This document shows, one piece after another, positions 27,934 to 36,255 of a stretch of 64,000 bases of DNA. Source of the DNA: Bacillota bacterium. GTDB taxonomy: Bacteria; Bacillota; Sulfobacillia; JAJZYS01; JAJYTV01. The number at the start of each line of letters is the position of its first letter. Within the stretch, counting starts at the first letter, position 1. The DNA lies in NCBI GenBank assembly GCA_021847575.1, contig JAJZQO010000007.1, forward strand, positions 1-64,000. The letters are read 5' to 3'. Made by a program: the position numbers and the translations under genes. Under the pieces are notes generated by a model that ran no database searches, was not told the origin of the DNA, and saw only the letters and a program-made list of their open reading frames with translations.

Positions 27934-28477
27934 GCAGCGTCCCTCCCTGCGCCATGGCCATCAGCTCCCAGCCCCTGGCCACCGCGATCCGGTTCACGCC
28001 GCTGAACCCCTTGGGCGCCCGGCGCTGCGCCGCCTCCTGCAGAACCGCGCAGGGGATCCGCTCCAGCACGACGCCGACCGCGCCGAGCGCGAGCATGTTG
28101 GCGACGATCTTCTCCCTCAGCTCCAGGCGCGCCGTCCGCTCAAAGGGCAGCACCCAGGCGCTCTGGGGGGCGGCGACCCGCACGCGGTCCCTGTCCACGA
28201 TCGCGACGGCCTGCGCCTCCAGCTTGGGGCTGAAGCGGTCCCACGCCTTCTGGCTGAGCGCCAGCAGGACCTGCGGCGCAGCGAACCAGGGGTTGGCGAC
28301 CGGCTGGTCCGAGAGGGTGACGTCGGCGCGGCTGGCGCCGCCACGCGCCTCGGGTCCGTAGGACTGCATGATCGTGGCGTAGAGCCCGGCCTGCAGCGCG
28401 GCGTCGGCGAGCACCATCGCCGCCAGCCCCAAACCCTGTCCACCCGAGCCGGCGAGACGGATCTCCTTGCGCCACAT
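27911..28477 (-). CDS. 2-oxoacid:ferredoxin oxidoreductase, gamma subunit
   Basis: MWRKEIRLAGSGGQGLGLAAMVLADAALQAGLYATIMQSYGPEARGGASRADVTLSDQPV. Confidence 0.88.
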   Translation of the reverse strand: MWRKEIRLAGSGGQGLGLAAMVLADAALQAGLYATIMQSYGPEARGGASRADVTLSDQPVANPWFAAPQVLLALSQKAWDRFSPKLEAQAVAIVDRDRVRVAAPQSAWVLPFERTARLELREKIVANMLALGAVGVVLERIPCAVLQEAAQRRAPKGFSGVNRIAVARGWELMAMAQGGTLHAESVGP

Positions 28478-28479
28478 GG

Positions 28480-29316
28480 CTAGGTCTCCTTCCTCTTGTA
28501 GCCCGGTAGCCCGAGGGACTCCTCGAACGCCGGACGGCTGTCCTCGGACAGCACCCCGATCGGCTGCGTCTCCCGCACCTGCCAGCCCTCCCCGGGTCGC
28601 AGCGAAGGCCACTCGGAGAGGTCCCGCGAGACCTCCTCGTCGGAGCGGGATTGCGTGAACAGGAGGTCCGAGCCGCCGCCGAGGGAGTTCTTGCGCCCGA
28701 AGTACTCGGTGCAGTCGGTCATCACCTCGACGAACGAGAAGCCGCGGTGGTCGAGCGCCCTCTCGAGCACCTCCTCGAGCGCGTCCGGGCGGAAGGCCTG
28801 GCCGCGCCCGACGAAGGAGGCGCCGGCCGCAGTGGCCAAGGCGGCGGCGTCGAAGTGCGGTTCGGTGTTGCCGGCTGGGCTCGTCGTGGTGAAGGCCTCT
28901 CGCACGGTGGTCGGGGCGAGCTGGCCGCCCGTCATTCCGTACGTCTCGTTGTTGAAGAGAATGCAGGTGAGATCGATGTTGCGGCGCGCCGCGTGGATCA
29001 GGTGGTTGCCGCCGATGCCGAGGCCGTCCCCGTCGCCCGTGACCACGATCACCTTGAGCTCCGGGCGGGCCAGCTTGAGGCCGGACGCGAACGTCAGCGC
29101 GCGCCCGTGCGTGGTGTGCAGGGTATTGGCGTCGATGTAGCCGACAATGCGGCTCGAGCAGCCGATGCCCGCCACGAGCGCAACGTTGTTCAGGTTGTCG
29201 TAGCGCCTCGCGAGGACGCGCAGCATGGTGTTCATCACGATGCCGTGCCCGCAGCCCGGGCAAAGGATGTGCGGCATCATCTCCCGCCGCAGGAGTGCCT
29301 TCGCGGTCGTCGTCAT
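28480..29316 (-). CDS. 2-oxoacid:ferredoxin oxidoreductase, beta (TPP) subunit
   Basis: CPGCGHGIVMNTMLRVL, GIGCSSRIVGYIDANTLHTTHGRAL, VVTGDGDGLGIGGNHLIHAARRN. Confidence 0.9.
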   Translation of the reverse strand: MTTTAKALLRREMMPHILCPGCGHGIVMNTMLRVLARRYDNLNNVALVAGIGCSSRIVGYIDANTLHTTHGRALTFASGLKLARPELKVIVVTGDGDGLGIGGNHLIHAARRNIDLTCILFNNETYGMTGGQLAPTTVREAFTTTSPAGNTEPHFDAAALATAAGASFVGRGQAFRPDALEEVLERALDHRGFSFVEVMTDCTEYFGRKNSLGGGSDLLFTQSRSDEEVSRDLSEWPSLRPGEGWQVRETQPIGVLSEDSRPAFEESLGLPGYKRKET

Positions 29317-30455
29317 GAGGACTTCACGCTCCTCGGCTGGAGATCGGCGGCCGCCGCCAAGAGCTCGTCGGTCGTCACCGGCTCGCCGCCGCTCTTGCCG
29401 TGGCTCACGATGCGGATCGACCTGGGCAGGGCCCTGGCCACCACGTCGACCCACTGGCCACGGTTCAGCTCGGCCACCACAACCGTCTCCGCCCCGGCGA
29501 GATCCTCACGCAGCTGCGCGTCCGCCACGGGCCAGAGCACGCGCGGCCGGTAGAGCCCTGCCGCGACGCCCTCCTCGCGCAGGCGGTCCACCGCCTCGCG
29601 CGCGACGCGCGAGACGGCGCCGTACGCGACGAAGACGAAGCTCGCGTCTCCCAGGCGGTACTTCTCCGGCGGCAGCCAGAACGGCACCGGCGCCAGCTTG
29701 CGCTCGAGCCGCTCGAGGGTCTGCCGCACCAGCTCGGCGTTCGTCGAGGGGTAGCCCCGCTCGTCGTGGAAGAGGCCCGTCACATGGAAGCGGTAGCCGT
29801 CGCCGAAGCGGGGCATCTGCGCGACCCCCTCCTCGTTCGGGGCGTAGGCGCGATGGCCGGAGCCCGGCGGGCCCACGGGATCGGGGCGCCGCCAGATGTC
29901 CTCGGGCCTGGGTGGCACGAGCTCGACGCCCTCGCGCATGTGGCCGATGACCTCGTCGAACATCACGACGACGGGGGCGCGCAAGCGGTCCGCGATGTTG
30001 AAGGCCTGCACGGTGAGGTCGTAGACCTCCGCGACGGAGGCCGGGGCGAGCGCCAGGGCCGCCCTGTCGCCGTGCGAGCCCCAGCGCGCCTGCATCACGT
30101 CGCCCTGCGAGGGTGCCGTCGGCACGCCCGTGCTGGGGCCGACACGCATCACGTCGATCACGACGCAGGGGATCTCCGCGAGGCTCGCGTAGCCGAGGTG
30201 CTCCTGCATCAGGGTGAAGCCCGGGCCGGACGTCGCTGTCATCGCGCGCAGGCCACCGAGCGAGGCACCGATCACCGAGCCGAGCGAGGCCATCTCGTCC
30301 TCCATCTGGACGAAGACGCCGCCGGCGCGCGGCAAGCGCGACGACAGGATCTCGGCGATCTCGGACGACGGCGAGATCGGGTAGCCGCCGAAGAACTTGA
30401 GACCCGCCGCCAGGGCCCCGCGCGCGCACGCCTCGTTCCCTTGGATCAGTTCCAT
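29313..30455 (-). CDS. 2-oxoacid:ferredoxin oxidoreductase, alpha subunit
   Basis: MELIQGNEACARGALAAGLKFFGGYPISPSSEIAE, GPGFTLMQEHLGYASLAEIPCVVIDVMRVGPSTGVPTAPSQGDVMQARWG. Confidence 0.9.
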   Translation of the reverse strand: MELIQGNEACARGALAAGLKFFGGYPISPSSEIAEILSSRLPRAGGVFVQMEDEMASLGSVIGASLGGLRAMTATSGPGFTLMQEHLGYASLAEIPCVVIDVMRVGPSTGVPTAPSQGDVMQARWGSHGDRAALALAPASVAEVYDLTVQAFNIADRLRAPVVVMFDEVIGHMREGVELVPPRPEDIWRRPDPVGPPGSGHRAYAPNEEGVAQMPRFGDGYRFHVTGLFHDERGYPSTNAELVRQTLERLERKLAPVPFWLPPEKYRLGDASFVFVAYGAVSRVAREAVDRLREEGVAAGLYRPRVLWPVADAQLREDLAGAETVVVAELNRGQWVDVVARALPRSIRIVSHGKSGGEPVTTDELLAAAADLQPRSVKSS

Positions 30456-30456
30456 G

Positions 30457-31314
30457 TCACGCACCTCCCGCCAGGTGCAGGAGGTCGCTCTCCTGCTCAC
30501 GTACGACGTCGATGGCGAAGTCGGGGCACAGCTTCTCGCAAATCCGGCAGCCGGTGCAGCGCTCGGGCGCCGTCGGCCGCGCGATCTCCAGCGCGTCGAG
30601 CTGCCAGATCCGCTCCGGGCAGACGTCGACGCAGATGCTGCAGCCCTTGCACCACGCCTCCTCGAGCTGCAGCCTGAAGCGCGCCTGCTGCGTCGGGGAG
30701 CTGTGCAGGGGCTTCGGCGGTGCGGTGTCCTGCCAGGCGCGGCCGAGCTCGAAGGCCCGCAGGTTGGCCTCGAGCGCCTTCTTGGGCACCCAGCGCCCGA
30801 GCGCGTCGCGCCAGGCCGCGACGGGAAAGCCGAGCTCGGTCGAGAGCGCGCCGAGCAGCACGACGCCGGCCGTCTTGACGTTGCCTGCCTCTTTCGCCAG
30901 CGACTCCGCGTCGACCGCGCGCACTCTGGGATGCTCGAACGCGGCGAGCGGGTAGTTCACGCCGCCCGCGACGCGGTCCCGCTGCGCGGCCGGCGGCAGG
31001 ATGCGCTCAGAGCTTGCGAAGACGAGTCCGTCCGGTGCGAGCAGGGGCAGCCAGCGCAGGGCCTCCGCCCACTCGAAGCCGAGCACGTACTGCAGGCTGC
31101 CCTGCTCGATCACCACGTTGTGGACCTCCGGGCCGAAGCGCACCTGCGCCGAGACGGAGCCGCCGCGCTGCGACATGCCGTGGACCTCGGCCTTCTTGAC
31201 GTCCAGGCCGTGGCTGAGGCAGAGGTCTGCGATGATGTTGCCGGCCAGCACCACTCCCTGGCCGCCGACGCCGGCGATGACGACGTTCCCCTGCTGCGGC
31301 ACCTTGGCTTGCAT
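30457..31314 (-). CDS. indolepyruvate ferredoxin oxidoreductase beta-type subunit fused to a C-terminal KorD-like di-cluster ferredoxin domain
   Basis: GNVVIAGVGGQGVVLAGNIIADLCLSHGLDVKKAEVHGMSQRGGSVSAQVRFG, then CKGCSICVDVCPERIWQL...CTGCRICEKLCPDFAIDV; second ATG chosen because GGAGG spacing fits. Confidence 0.87.
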   Translation of the reverse strand: MQAKVPQQGNVVIAGVGGQGVVLAGNIIADLCLSHGLDVKKAEVHGMSQRGGSVSAQVRFGPEVHNVVIEQGSLQYVLGFEWAEALRWLPLLAPDGLVFASSERILPPAAQRDRVAGGVNYPLAAFEHPRVRAVDAESLAKEAGNVKTAGVVLLGALSTELGFPVAAWRDALGRWVPKKALEANLRAFELGRAWQDTAPPKPLHSSPTQQARFRLQLEEAWCKGCSICVDVCPERIWQLDALEIARPTAPERCTGCRICEKLCPDFAIDVVREQESDLLHLAGGA

Positions 31315-31336
31315 GGCCATCCTCCTTCCCACTGCC

Positions 31337-33133
31337 CTATCCCCGCGACGCCGGAGCGATGGCGAGGTGCGGGCAGATCTGGGCGCAGACCGTGCAGCCC
31401 GTGCACTGGTCGGGGTCGATGCGGACCCTGTGGCGGTTCTCGTAGGGCTCCGCCTCAAGGTCCCAGCCGAGGGCCGGGCAGCCCGTGTTCATGCACAGCT
31501 GGCAGCCGACGCAGCGCCCCGGGTCGATCTCGTAGCGCCGCCCGACGAGCTTGTCGGGCGCCTGCACGCAGGGCCGGCTCGTGATCACGACCGACACGCC
31601 GCGGCTGCGGGTGGCCGCGAGCAGGGTGCGGTGCACCGCGCCCACGTCGTAGGGGTCCACCGCCACGACCGGGTCCGCGCCGAGCGCCCGGCAGACCCCC
31701 GCCAGGTCGATGCGCGCGGTCTCCGTGCCGCGGACGTTCGCGCCGAACTCCACCGTCGGCTGGCCCCCGGTCATGGCGGCGACGCCGTTGTCGAGGATCA
31801 CGACGGTGAGGTCGGCCTGGTTCCAGACCGCGTCCGCCAGGGCGGGAACGCCGCCGTGCAGGAAGGTCGAGTCGCCGATCGCGGCGACGATCGGGTGCTG
31901 CTTGAGGCCTGCCTTCCACATGCCGACCGCCATGCCGATGCTCGATCCCATCGAGACGCAGGTGTCCATCGCGCGCAGCGGCTCCGAGGCGCCGAGCGTG
32001 TAGCAGCCGATGTCGCCGCTGACGTAGGCCTCGAGCTCCCGCAGGACCATGAACGGCGTCACGTGCGGGCAACCCGGGCAGAGCACGGGCGGGCGCGCGA
32101 CGGCCGCCGGCCAGTCCTGCGCGGCAGGAGCCTGCTGCGGCGCGAGGACGCCTGCGGCGATGAAGCCCTTGCGCACCAGCTCAGGGGTAAGCTCGCCGGC
32201 CTGCGGGAAGAAGGTCTTGCCCTCGACCGCCAGGCCGAGCGCCTTGACGGCGTCCTCGAGATAGGGGTCCGTCTCCTCCACGACGAACAGCCGGTCCACT
32301 TTGCCGGCGAAGGCGCGGATCCGCTCCTTGGGCAGGGGATGCGTGATGCCGAGCTTGAGCACGCTCGCATCGGGCAGCACCTCGCGCACGTGCTGGTAGG
32401 AGATGCTCGAGGTGATGACGCCGACTGCGGTGTCGCGCATCTCCTCGCGCGTGAAGGGGTGCTGCTCGCACCAGGCGGCGAGACGCCCAAGCCGCTCGAG
32501 CAGCCGCTCCCGGCCCATGCGGGCGTAGACCGGCAGCATGACGTACTTCGCGGGGTTGCGCTCGAAGCTGCGCTCACCCGGCGCCTCGGCGGCCGAGGGC
32601 AGAACGCGCGAGCGCGAATGCGAGACGCGCGTCGTCGTGCGCACGAGGCACGGCGTGTCGAACTGCTCGCTGACGCGGTATGCCTCGCGCATGAAGTCGT
32701 AGATCTCCTGGCTGTCGGACGGCTCGAACATCGGCACACCGGCAAACTTGCCGAGGTAGCGGCTGTCCTGCTCGTTCTGCGAGCTGTGCATGCCGGGGTC
32801 GTCCGCGCAGAGCAGGACGAGCCCGCCGTTGACGCCGACGAGCGGCGATGTCATCCAGGCGTCCATCGCCACGTTGAGGCCGACGTGCTTCATCGTCACC
32901 AGCACCCGCGCACCCGCCAGGGAGGCGCCGATGCCTTCGTCCAGGGCCACCTTCTCGTTGGTGGCCCACTGCACCTGAACCGACTCGGGCGCGATGCGGG
33001 CCATGTGCTCGATGATCTCCGTGGACGGGGTTCCGGGATAGCCTGTGGCCACCCGCACCCCTGCATGAAGCGCTCCCAACGCCACCGCCTCGTTGCCGAG
33101 CAGGAGCTGCTGGGTCGAGACCTCTGTCGCCAC
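31337..33133 (-). CDS. indolepyruvate ferredoxin oxidoreductase, alpha-type subunit
   Basis: LLLGNEAVALGALHAGVRVATGYPGTPSTEI, LCPGCPHVTPFMVLREL, GDSTFLHGGVPALADAVWNQ, C-terminal CVGCQLCMNTGCP and CTGCTVCAQICP. Confidence 0.92.
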   Translation of the reverse strand: MATEVSTQQLLLGNEAVALGALHAGVRVATGYPGTPSTEIIEHMARIAPESVQVQWATNEKVALDEGIGASLAGARVLVTMKHVGLNVAMDAWMTSPLVGVNGGLVLLCADDPGMHSSQNEQDSRYLGKFAGVPMFEPSDSQEIYDFMREAYRVSEQFDTPCLVRTTTRVSHSRSRVLPSAAEAPGERSFERNPAKYVMLPVYARMGRERLLERLGRLAAWCEQHPFTREEMRDTAVGVITSSISYQHVREVLPDASVLKLGITHPLPKERIRAFAGKVDRLFVVEETDPYLEDAVKALGLAVEGKTFFPQAGELTPELVRKGFIAAGVLAPQQAPAAQDWPAAVARPPVLCPGCPHVTPFMVLRELEAYVSGDIGCYTLGASEPLRAMDTCVSMGSSIGMAVGMWKAGLKQHPIVAAIGDSTFLHGGVPALADAVWNQADLTVVILDNGVAAMTGGQPTVEFGANVRGTETARIDLAGVCRALGADPVVAVDPYDVGAVHRTLLAATRSRGVSVVITSRPCVQAPDKLVGRRYEIDPGRCVGCQLCMNTGCPALGWDLEAEPYENRHRVRIDPDQCTGCTVCAQICPHLAIAPASRG

Positions 33134-33159
33134 GTTCTTCCCTCCCCGGTCCGCTCCGC

Positions 33160-34404
33160 CTAGACCGACGCGCTGTGCTGCAGCTGGCCGATCGTCGCCA
33201 GAATCTCCGCGTCCGTGAGGACGTGGTCGGTCGCCTTGGCCAGGCCCAGCACGGCCGCGAGCCGCTCCGGCGTGGCCTCGACGCCATGGTCCTTGAGCCA
33301 GAACTCGGCGTTCGAGCGACCGCTCATCGGGCCGATCTTGATCGCCTGCCGCCGGCCGACGAGCGCCGCCGGCACGGAGCTGTAGACCCGGTCCGCCAGC
33401 CACTGGTCGCCCTTCTGGTACGCCTTCGCGACGGCCGCCGCGTGTACGCCGGTGCTCGTGGCGAACGCGTCCTCGCCCATCACGGGGTAGTTGCGCGGCA
33501 GCTCGGAGCGCGTCATCTCGACGGCCAGGCGACAGTATTCGGCGAGCGTGCTGAGGTCCTGGTCGAGCCAGCCCAGCATCACGAGGTTGACGAGCACCGT
33601 GTCCATGGCCGCGTTGCCGACCCGCTCGCCGATGCCCGCCGCGCAGGCGTGCACGCGCGTGGCGCCCGCCGCCAGGGCGGCCAGGCTGTTGATCACGTCG
33701 AGGCCGCGGTCGCGGTGGCCGTGCCAGTCGATCTCCGGAGTGACGCCGCGGCGCTCCAGGCTCGCCTTGACGAACTGCACGAGCCGCTGCGTGCCGGACG
33801 GCGTCGCGTGGCCCACCGTGTCGGCGACGCAGAAGCGCTTCGCCCCCGCGTCCGCCGCCGCGCCATACATCGCCTCGATATCGGCCGGGCGGGCGCGGGT
33901 GGTGTCCTCCGTCACGAACATCACTTCGAGACCCTCGCGTGTCGCGAGGCCGACGGCCTCGTCGATGGTGTGCAGGAGCCGCTCCAGCGTCCAGCCCTCG
34001 ACCCACTGCCGGATCGGGCTGGAACCGATGAACAGGGCCGCCTGGATTGGCACGCCGGTTTCCTGCTGCGCGCGCACCATCGGCATGATGTCCGCCTGGT
34101 GCGTGCGCCCGGCGCAGTTGGGGCTGACCGGCAAGTGCTCGTCGCGGATCAGGCGGGCGAGGCGCACCACGTCGCCGTAGGCCTGCTCGCTCGCGCCGGG
34201 GTAGCCGATGTTGGCCGAACCGATGCCCAGGGCAGGCAAGAGGCGCACGAACGCCTCCTTCTCGGCGATCGTCGGCTGGCGCACGGACGGGCTCTGCAAC
34301 CCGTCGCGCAGCGTCTCGTCGTTCAGCTCGACGCGGCTCGGCCGCGTGAGGTCGGCGGTGAGCGGCTGGACCTCGTTCCAGTCGTGCAGCAGCGGCGATT
34401 CCAT
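33160..34404 (-). CDS. DRE-TIM metallolyase family protein (2-isopropylmalate/homocitrate synthase or HMG-CoA lyase-like)
   Basis: RVELNDETLRDGLQSPSV, CVADTVGHATPSGTQRLVQFV, DWHGHRDRGLDVINSLAALAAGATRVHACAAGIGERVGNA. Confidence 0.87.
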   Translation of the reverse strand: MESPLLHDWNEVQPLTADLTRPSRVELNDETLRDGLQSPSVRQPTIAEKEAFVRLLPALGIGSANIGYPGASEQAYGDVVRLARLIRDEHLPVSPNCAGRTHQADIMPMVRAQQETGVPIQAALFIGSSPIRQWVEGWTLERLLHTIDEAVGLATREGLEVMFVTEDTTRARPADIEAMYGAAADAGAKRFCVADTVGHATPSGTQRLVQFVKASLERRGVTPEIDWHGHRDRGLDVINSLAALAAGATRVHACAAGIGERVGNAAMDTVLVNLVMLGWLDQDLSTLAEYCRLAVEMTRSELPRNYPVMGEDAFATSTGVHAAAVAKAYQKGDQWLADRVYSSVPAALVGRRQAIKIGPMSGRSNAEFWLKDHGVEATPERLAAVLGLAKATDHVLTDAEILATIGQLQHSASV

Positions 34405-34426
34405 GGCCTAACCTCCTCGCATCCCG

Positions 34427-35713
34427 TCAGCGGGCGTAGGTGAGCTTGCGGCGGTCGACCACACGGACTGCCTTGCCCTCGCTGCGGGGAATGCTGAGCG
34501 GATCCATGACGGCAACCATGACGCTCACGCCGAGCACCTCGTTGAGCCTGCGCTGCACCGCCGCCGCCAGCACCCCGCGCTCGGCCTCGGTCTCGCGCGG
34601 CTCCACGTGGACCTCGAGCACGTCGAGCGCCTGGTGGCGGTCGAGCACGAGCTGGTAGACGGGCGCCAGGGCATCCATGTCGAGCAGCGCGGACTCCACG
34701 TCGCGCGGGAAGAGGTTCACGCCGCGCAGCGTGAACATGTCGTCGACGCGCCCGAGGATGTGGTCCATGCGCCGCGTCGTCCGGCCGCACTCGCAGCTGC
34801 CAGGGATGACGCGCGTGATGTCGCCTGTGCGGTAGCGCACGACGGGCGAGGCCTCGCGCCGCAAGGCGGTCAGCACGAGCTCGCCGAGCGTGCCGTCCGG
34901 GACCGGCTTGCCAGTCTGCGGATCGATGACTTCGAAGTAGAAGAGGTCTTCCGAGACGTGCAGGCCCTTGTGCCCCTCGGCGCATTCGCTCGCGACGCCC
35001 GGACCGATGATCTCCGCCAGGCCGTAGACGTCGAGCGCCGTGATGCCCATCTCGCTCTCGATCTCGTCGCACATCTGCTGCGACCAGGCCTCGGCGCCGA
35101 AGACGCCGACGCGCAGGCTCATCTCGTCCTTGGCCACGCCCATCTGCCGCATGACCTCTGCGATGTGCTGGCCGTAGGACGGTGTGCAGGTGAGGACCGT
35201 CGCCTTGAGGTCGCGCAGCATCGTCACCTGGCGCTGCGTCTGGCCGCCGGAGATGGGCAGGACCGTCACACCAGTCTCGAGTGCCGCGTAGTGGAAGCCG
35301 AGGCCGCCGGTGAAGAGGCCGTAGCCGTAGGCGTTGTGCACGATGTCGCCACGGTGCACGCCGGCCCGCTGCAGGACGCGCTTCATGGCCGTGCGCCAAA
35401 GCTGCAGGTCACTGGCGGTGTAGCCCGTGACTACGGCGGAGCCCGTCGTGCCGGAGGAGGCATGCAACTCCATGACATCCGTGAGCGGCACGCCGATCGC
35501 GCTGGGGTAGGGCTGTGCGCGCAGGTCCGCCTTGTTCGTCGTCGGCACCAGCGCGATGTCCTCCGGCGTCCGGATGGCGTCCGGGTCGACATCCCTCAGC
35601 CGTTCCGCGTAGAACGGCATGGTGCGCTTCACCCGCCGCACGGTCTCGCGGAACAGCTCGATCTCCTTGGCGGCCAGTTCGCTCTGCGGAACCCTCTCGT
35701 CGTCCCAGTCCAT
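34427..35713 (-). CDS. phenylacetate-CoA ligase family protein (PaaK-like)
   Basis: LHASSGTTGSAVVTGYTASDLQLW, NAYGYGLFTGGLGFHYAALETGVTVLPISGGQTQRQ, YRTGDITRVIPGSCECGRTTRRMDHILGRVDDMFTLRGVNLFP. Confidence 0.92.
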   Translation of the reverse strand: MDWDDERVPQSELAAKEIELFRETVRRVKRTMPFYAERLRDVDPDAIRTPEDIALVPTTNKADLRAQPYPSAIGVPLTDVMELHASSGTTGSAVVTGYTASDLQLWRTAMKRVLQRAGVHRGDIVHNAYGYGLFTGGLGFHYAALETGVTVLPISGGQTQRQVTMLRDLKATVLTCTPSYGQHIAEVMRQMGVAKDEMSLRVGVFGAEAWSQQMCDEIESEMGITALDVYGLAEIIGPGVASECAEGHKGLHVSEDLFYFEVIDPQTGKPVPDGTLGELVLTALRREASPVVRYRTGDITRVIPGSCECGRTTRRMDHILGRVDDMFTLRGVNLFPRDVESALLDMDALAPVYQLVLDRHQALDVLEVHVEPRETEAERGVLAAAVQRRLNEVLGVSVMVAVMDPLSIPRSEGKAVRVVDRRKLTYAR

Positions 35714-35733
35714 GCCCGACACCCCTCTCTCCG

Positions 35734-36255
35734 TCACTCGGCCGTCGACCCTTGGTCCGCGGCGATCGCGCGCAGCATCGGCACGATGCCTCCGCGCGCG
35801 AGGACCGCAAGCATCTCCGGCGGAATCCTTTCGGCCTGAAGGGCCGTCCCGTCGGAGCGAACCACCTCCCCCGCGACCACATCGACCGCGACTATCTCCC
35901 CGTCCTGGACAAGCCCGCCGACGCCCTGGCAGGTCAGAACGGGCAGTCCGATGGCGATGGCGTTGCGCGCGAAGATGCGCGCGAACGACTCCGCCACCAC
36001 GACCGCCACGCCGAGGTCCTTGAGGTGCTGCGGTGCGGATTCGCGACTCGACCCGACGCCGAAGTTGCGCCCGCCGACGACGATATCCCCGTGCCGCACC
36101 CCAGACGCGAAGTCCGGACGGACCGCCTCGAGCACGTGGCGCAGGCGCTCGGCCATGGGCGCGTGCACGTACGGGCCCGGCGAGAGGACGTCCGTCGAGA
36201 TGTTGTCGCCGAGCAGCCAGGCCCTGCCGCGCAGCACCGGGAACAGATCGCTCAT
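35734..36255 (-). CDS. 3-isopropylmalate dehydratase small subunit-like (LeuD/aconitase swivel domain)
   Basis: RAWLLGDNISTDVLSPGPYV, DIVVGGRNFGVGSSRESAPQHLKDLGVAVVVAESFARIFARNAIAIGLPVL. Confidence 0.9.
   Translation of the reverse strand: MSDLFPVLRGRAWLLGDNISTDVLSPGPYVHAPMAERLRHVLEAVRPDFASGVRHGDIVVGGRNFGVGSSRESAPQHLKDLGVAVVVAESFARIFARNAIAIGLPVLTCQGVGGLVQDGEIVAVDVVAGEVVRSDGTALQAERIPPEMLAVLARGGIVPMLRAIAADQGSTAE

Noticed and set aside
31001-33163. Plus-strand ORF of 720 aa
   Set aside because: Antisense to clear iorA/iorB coding sequence; no domain signature.
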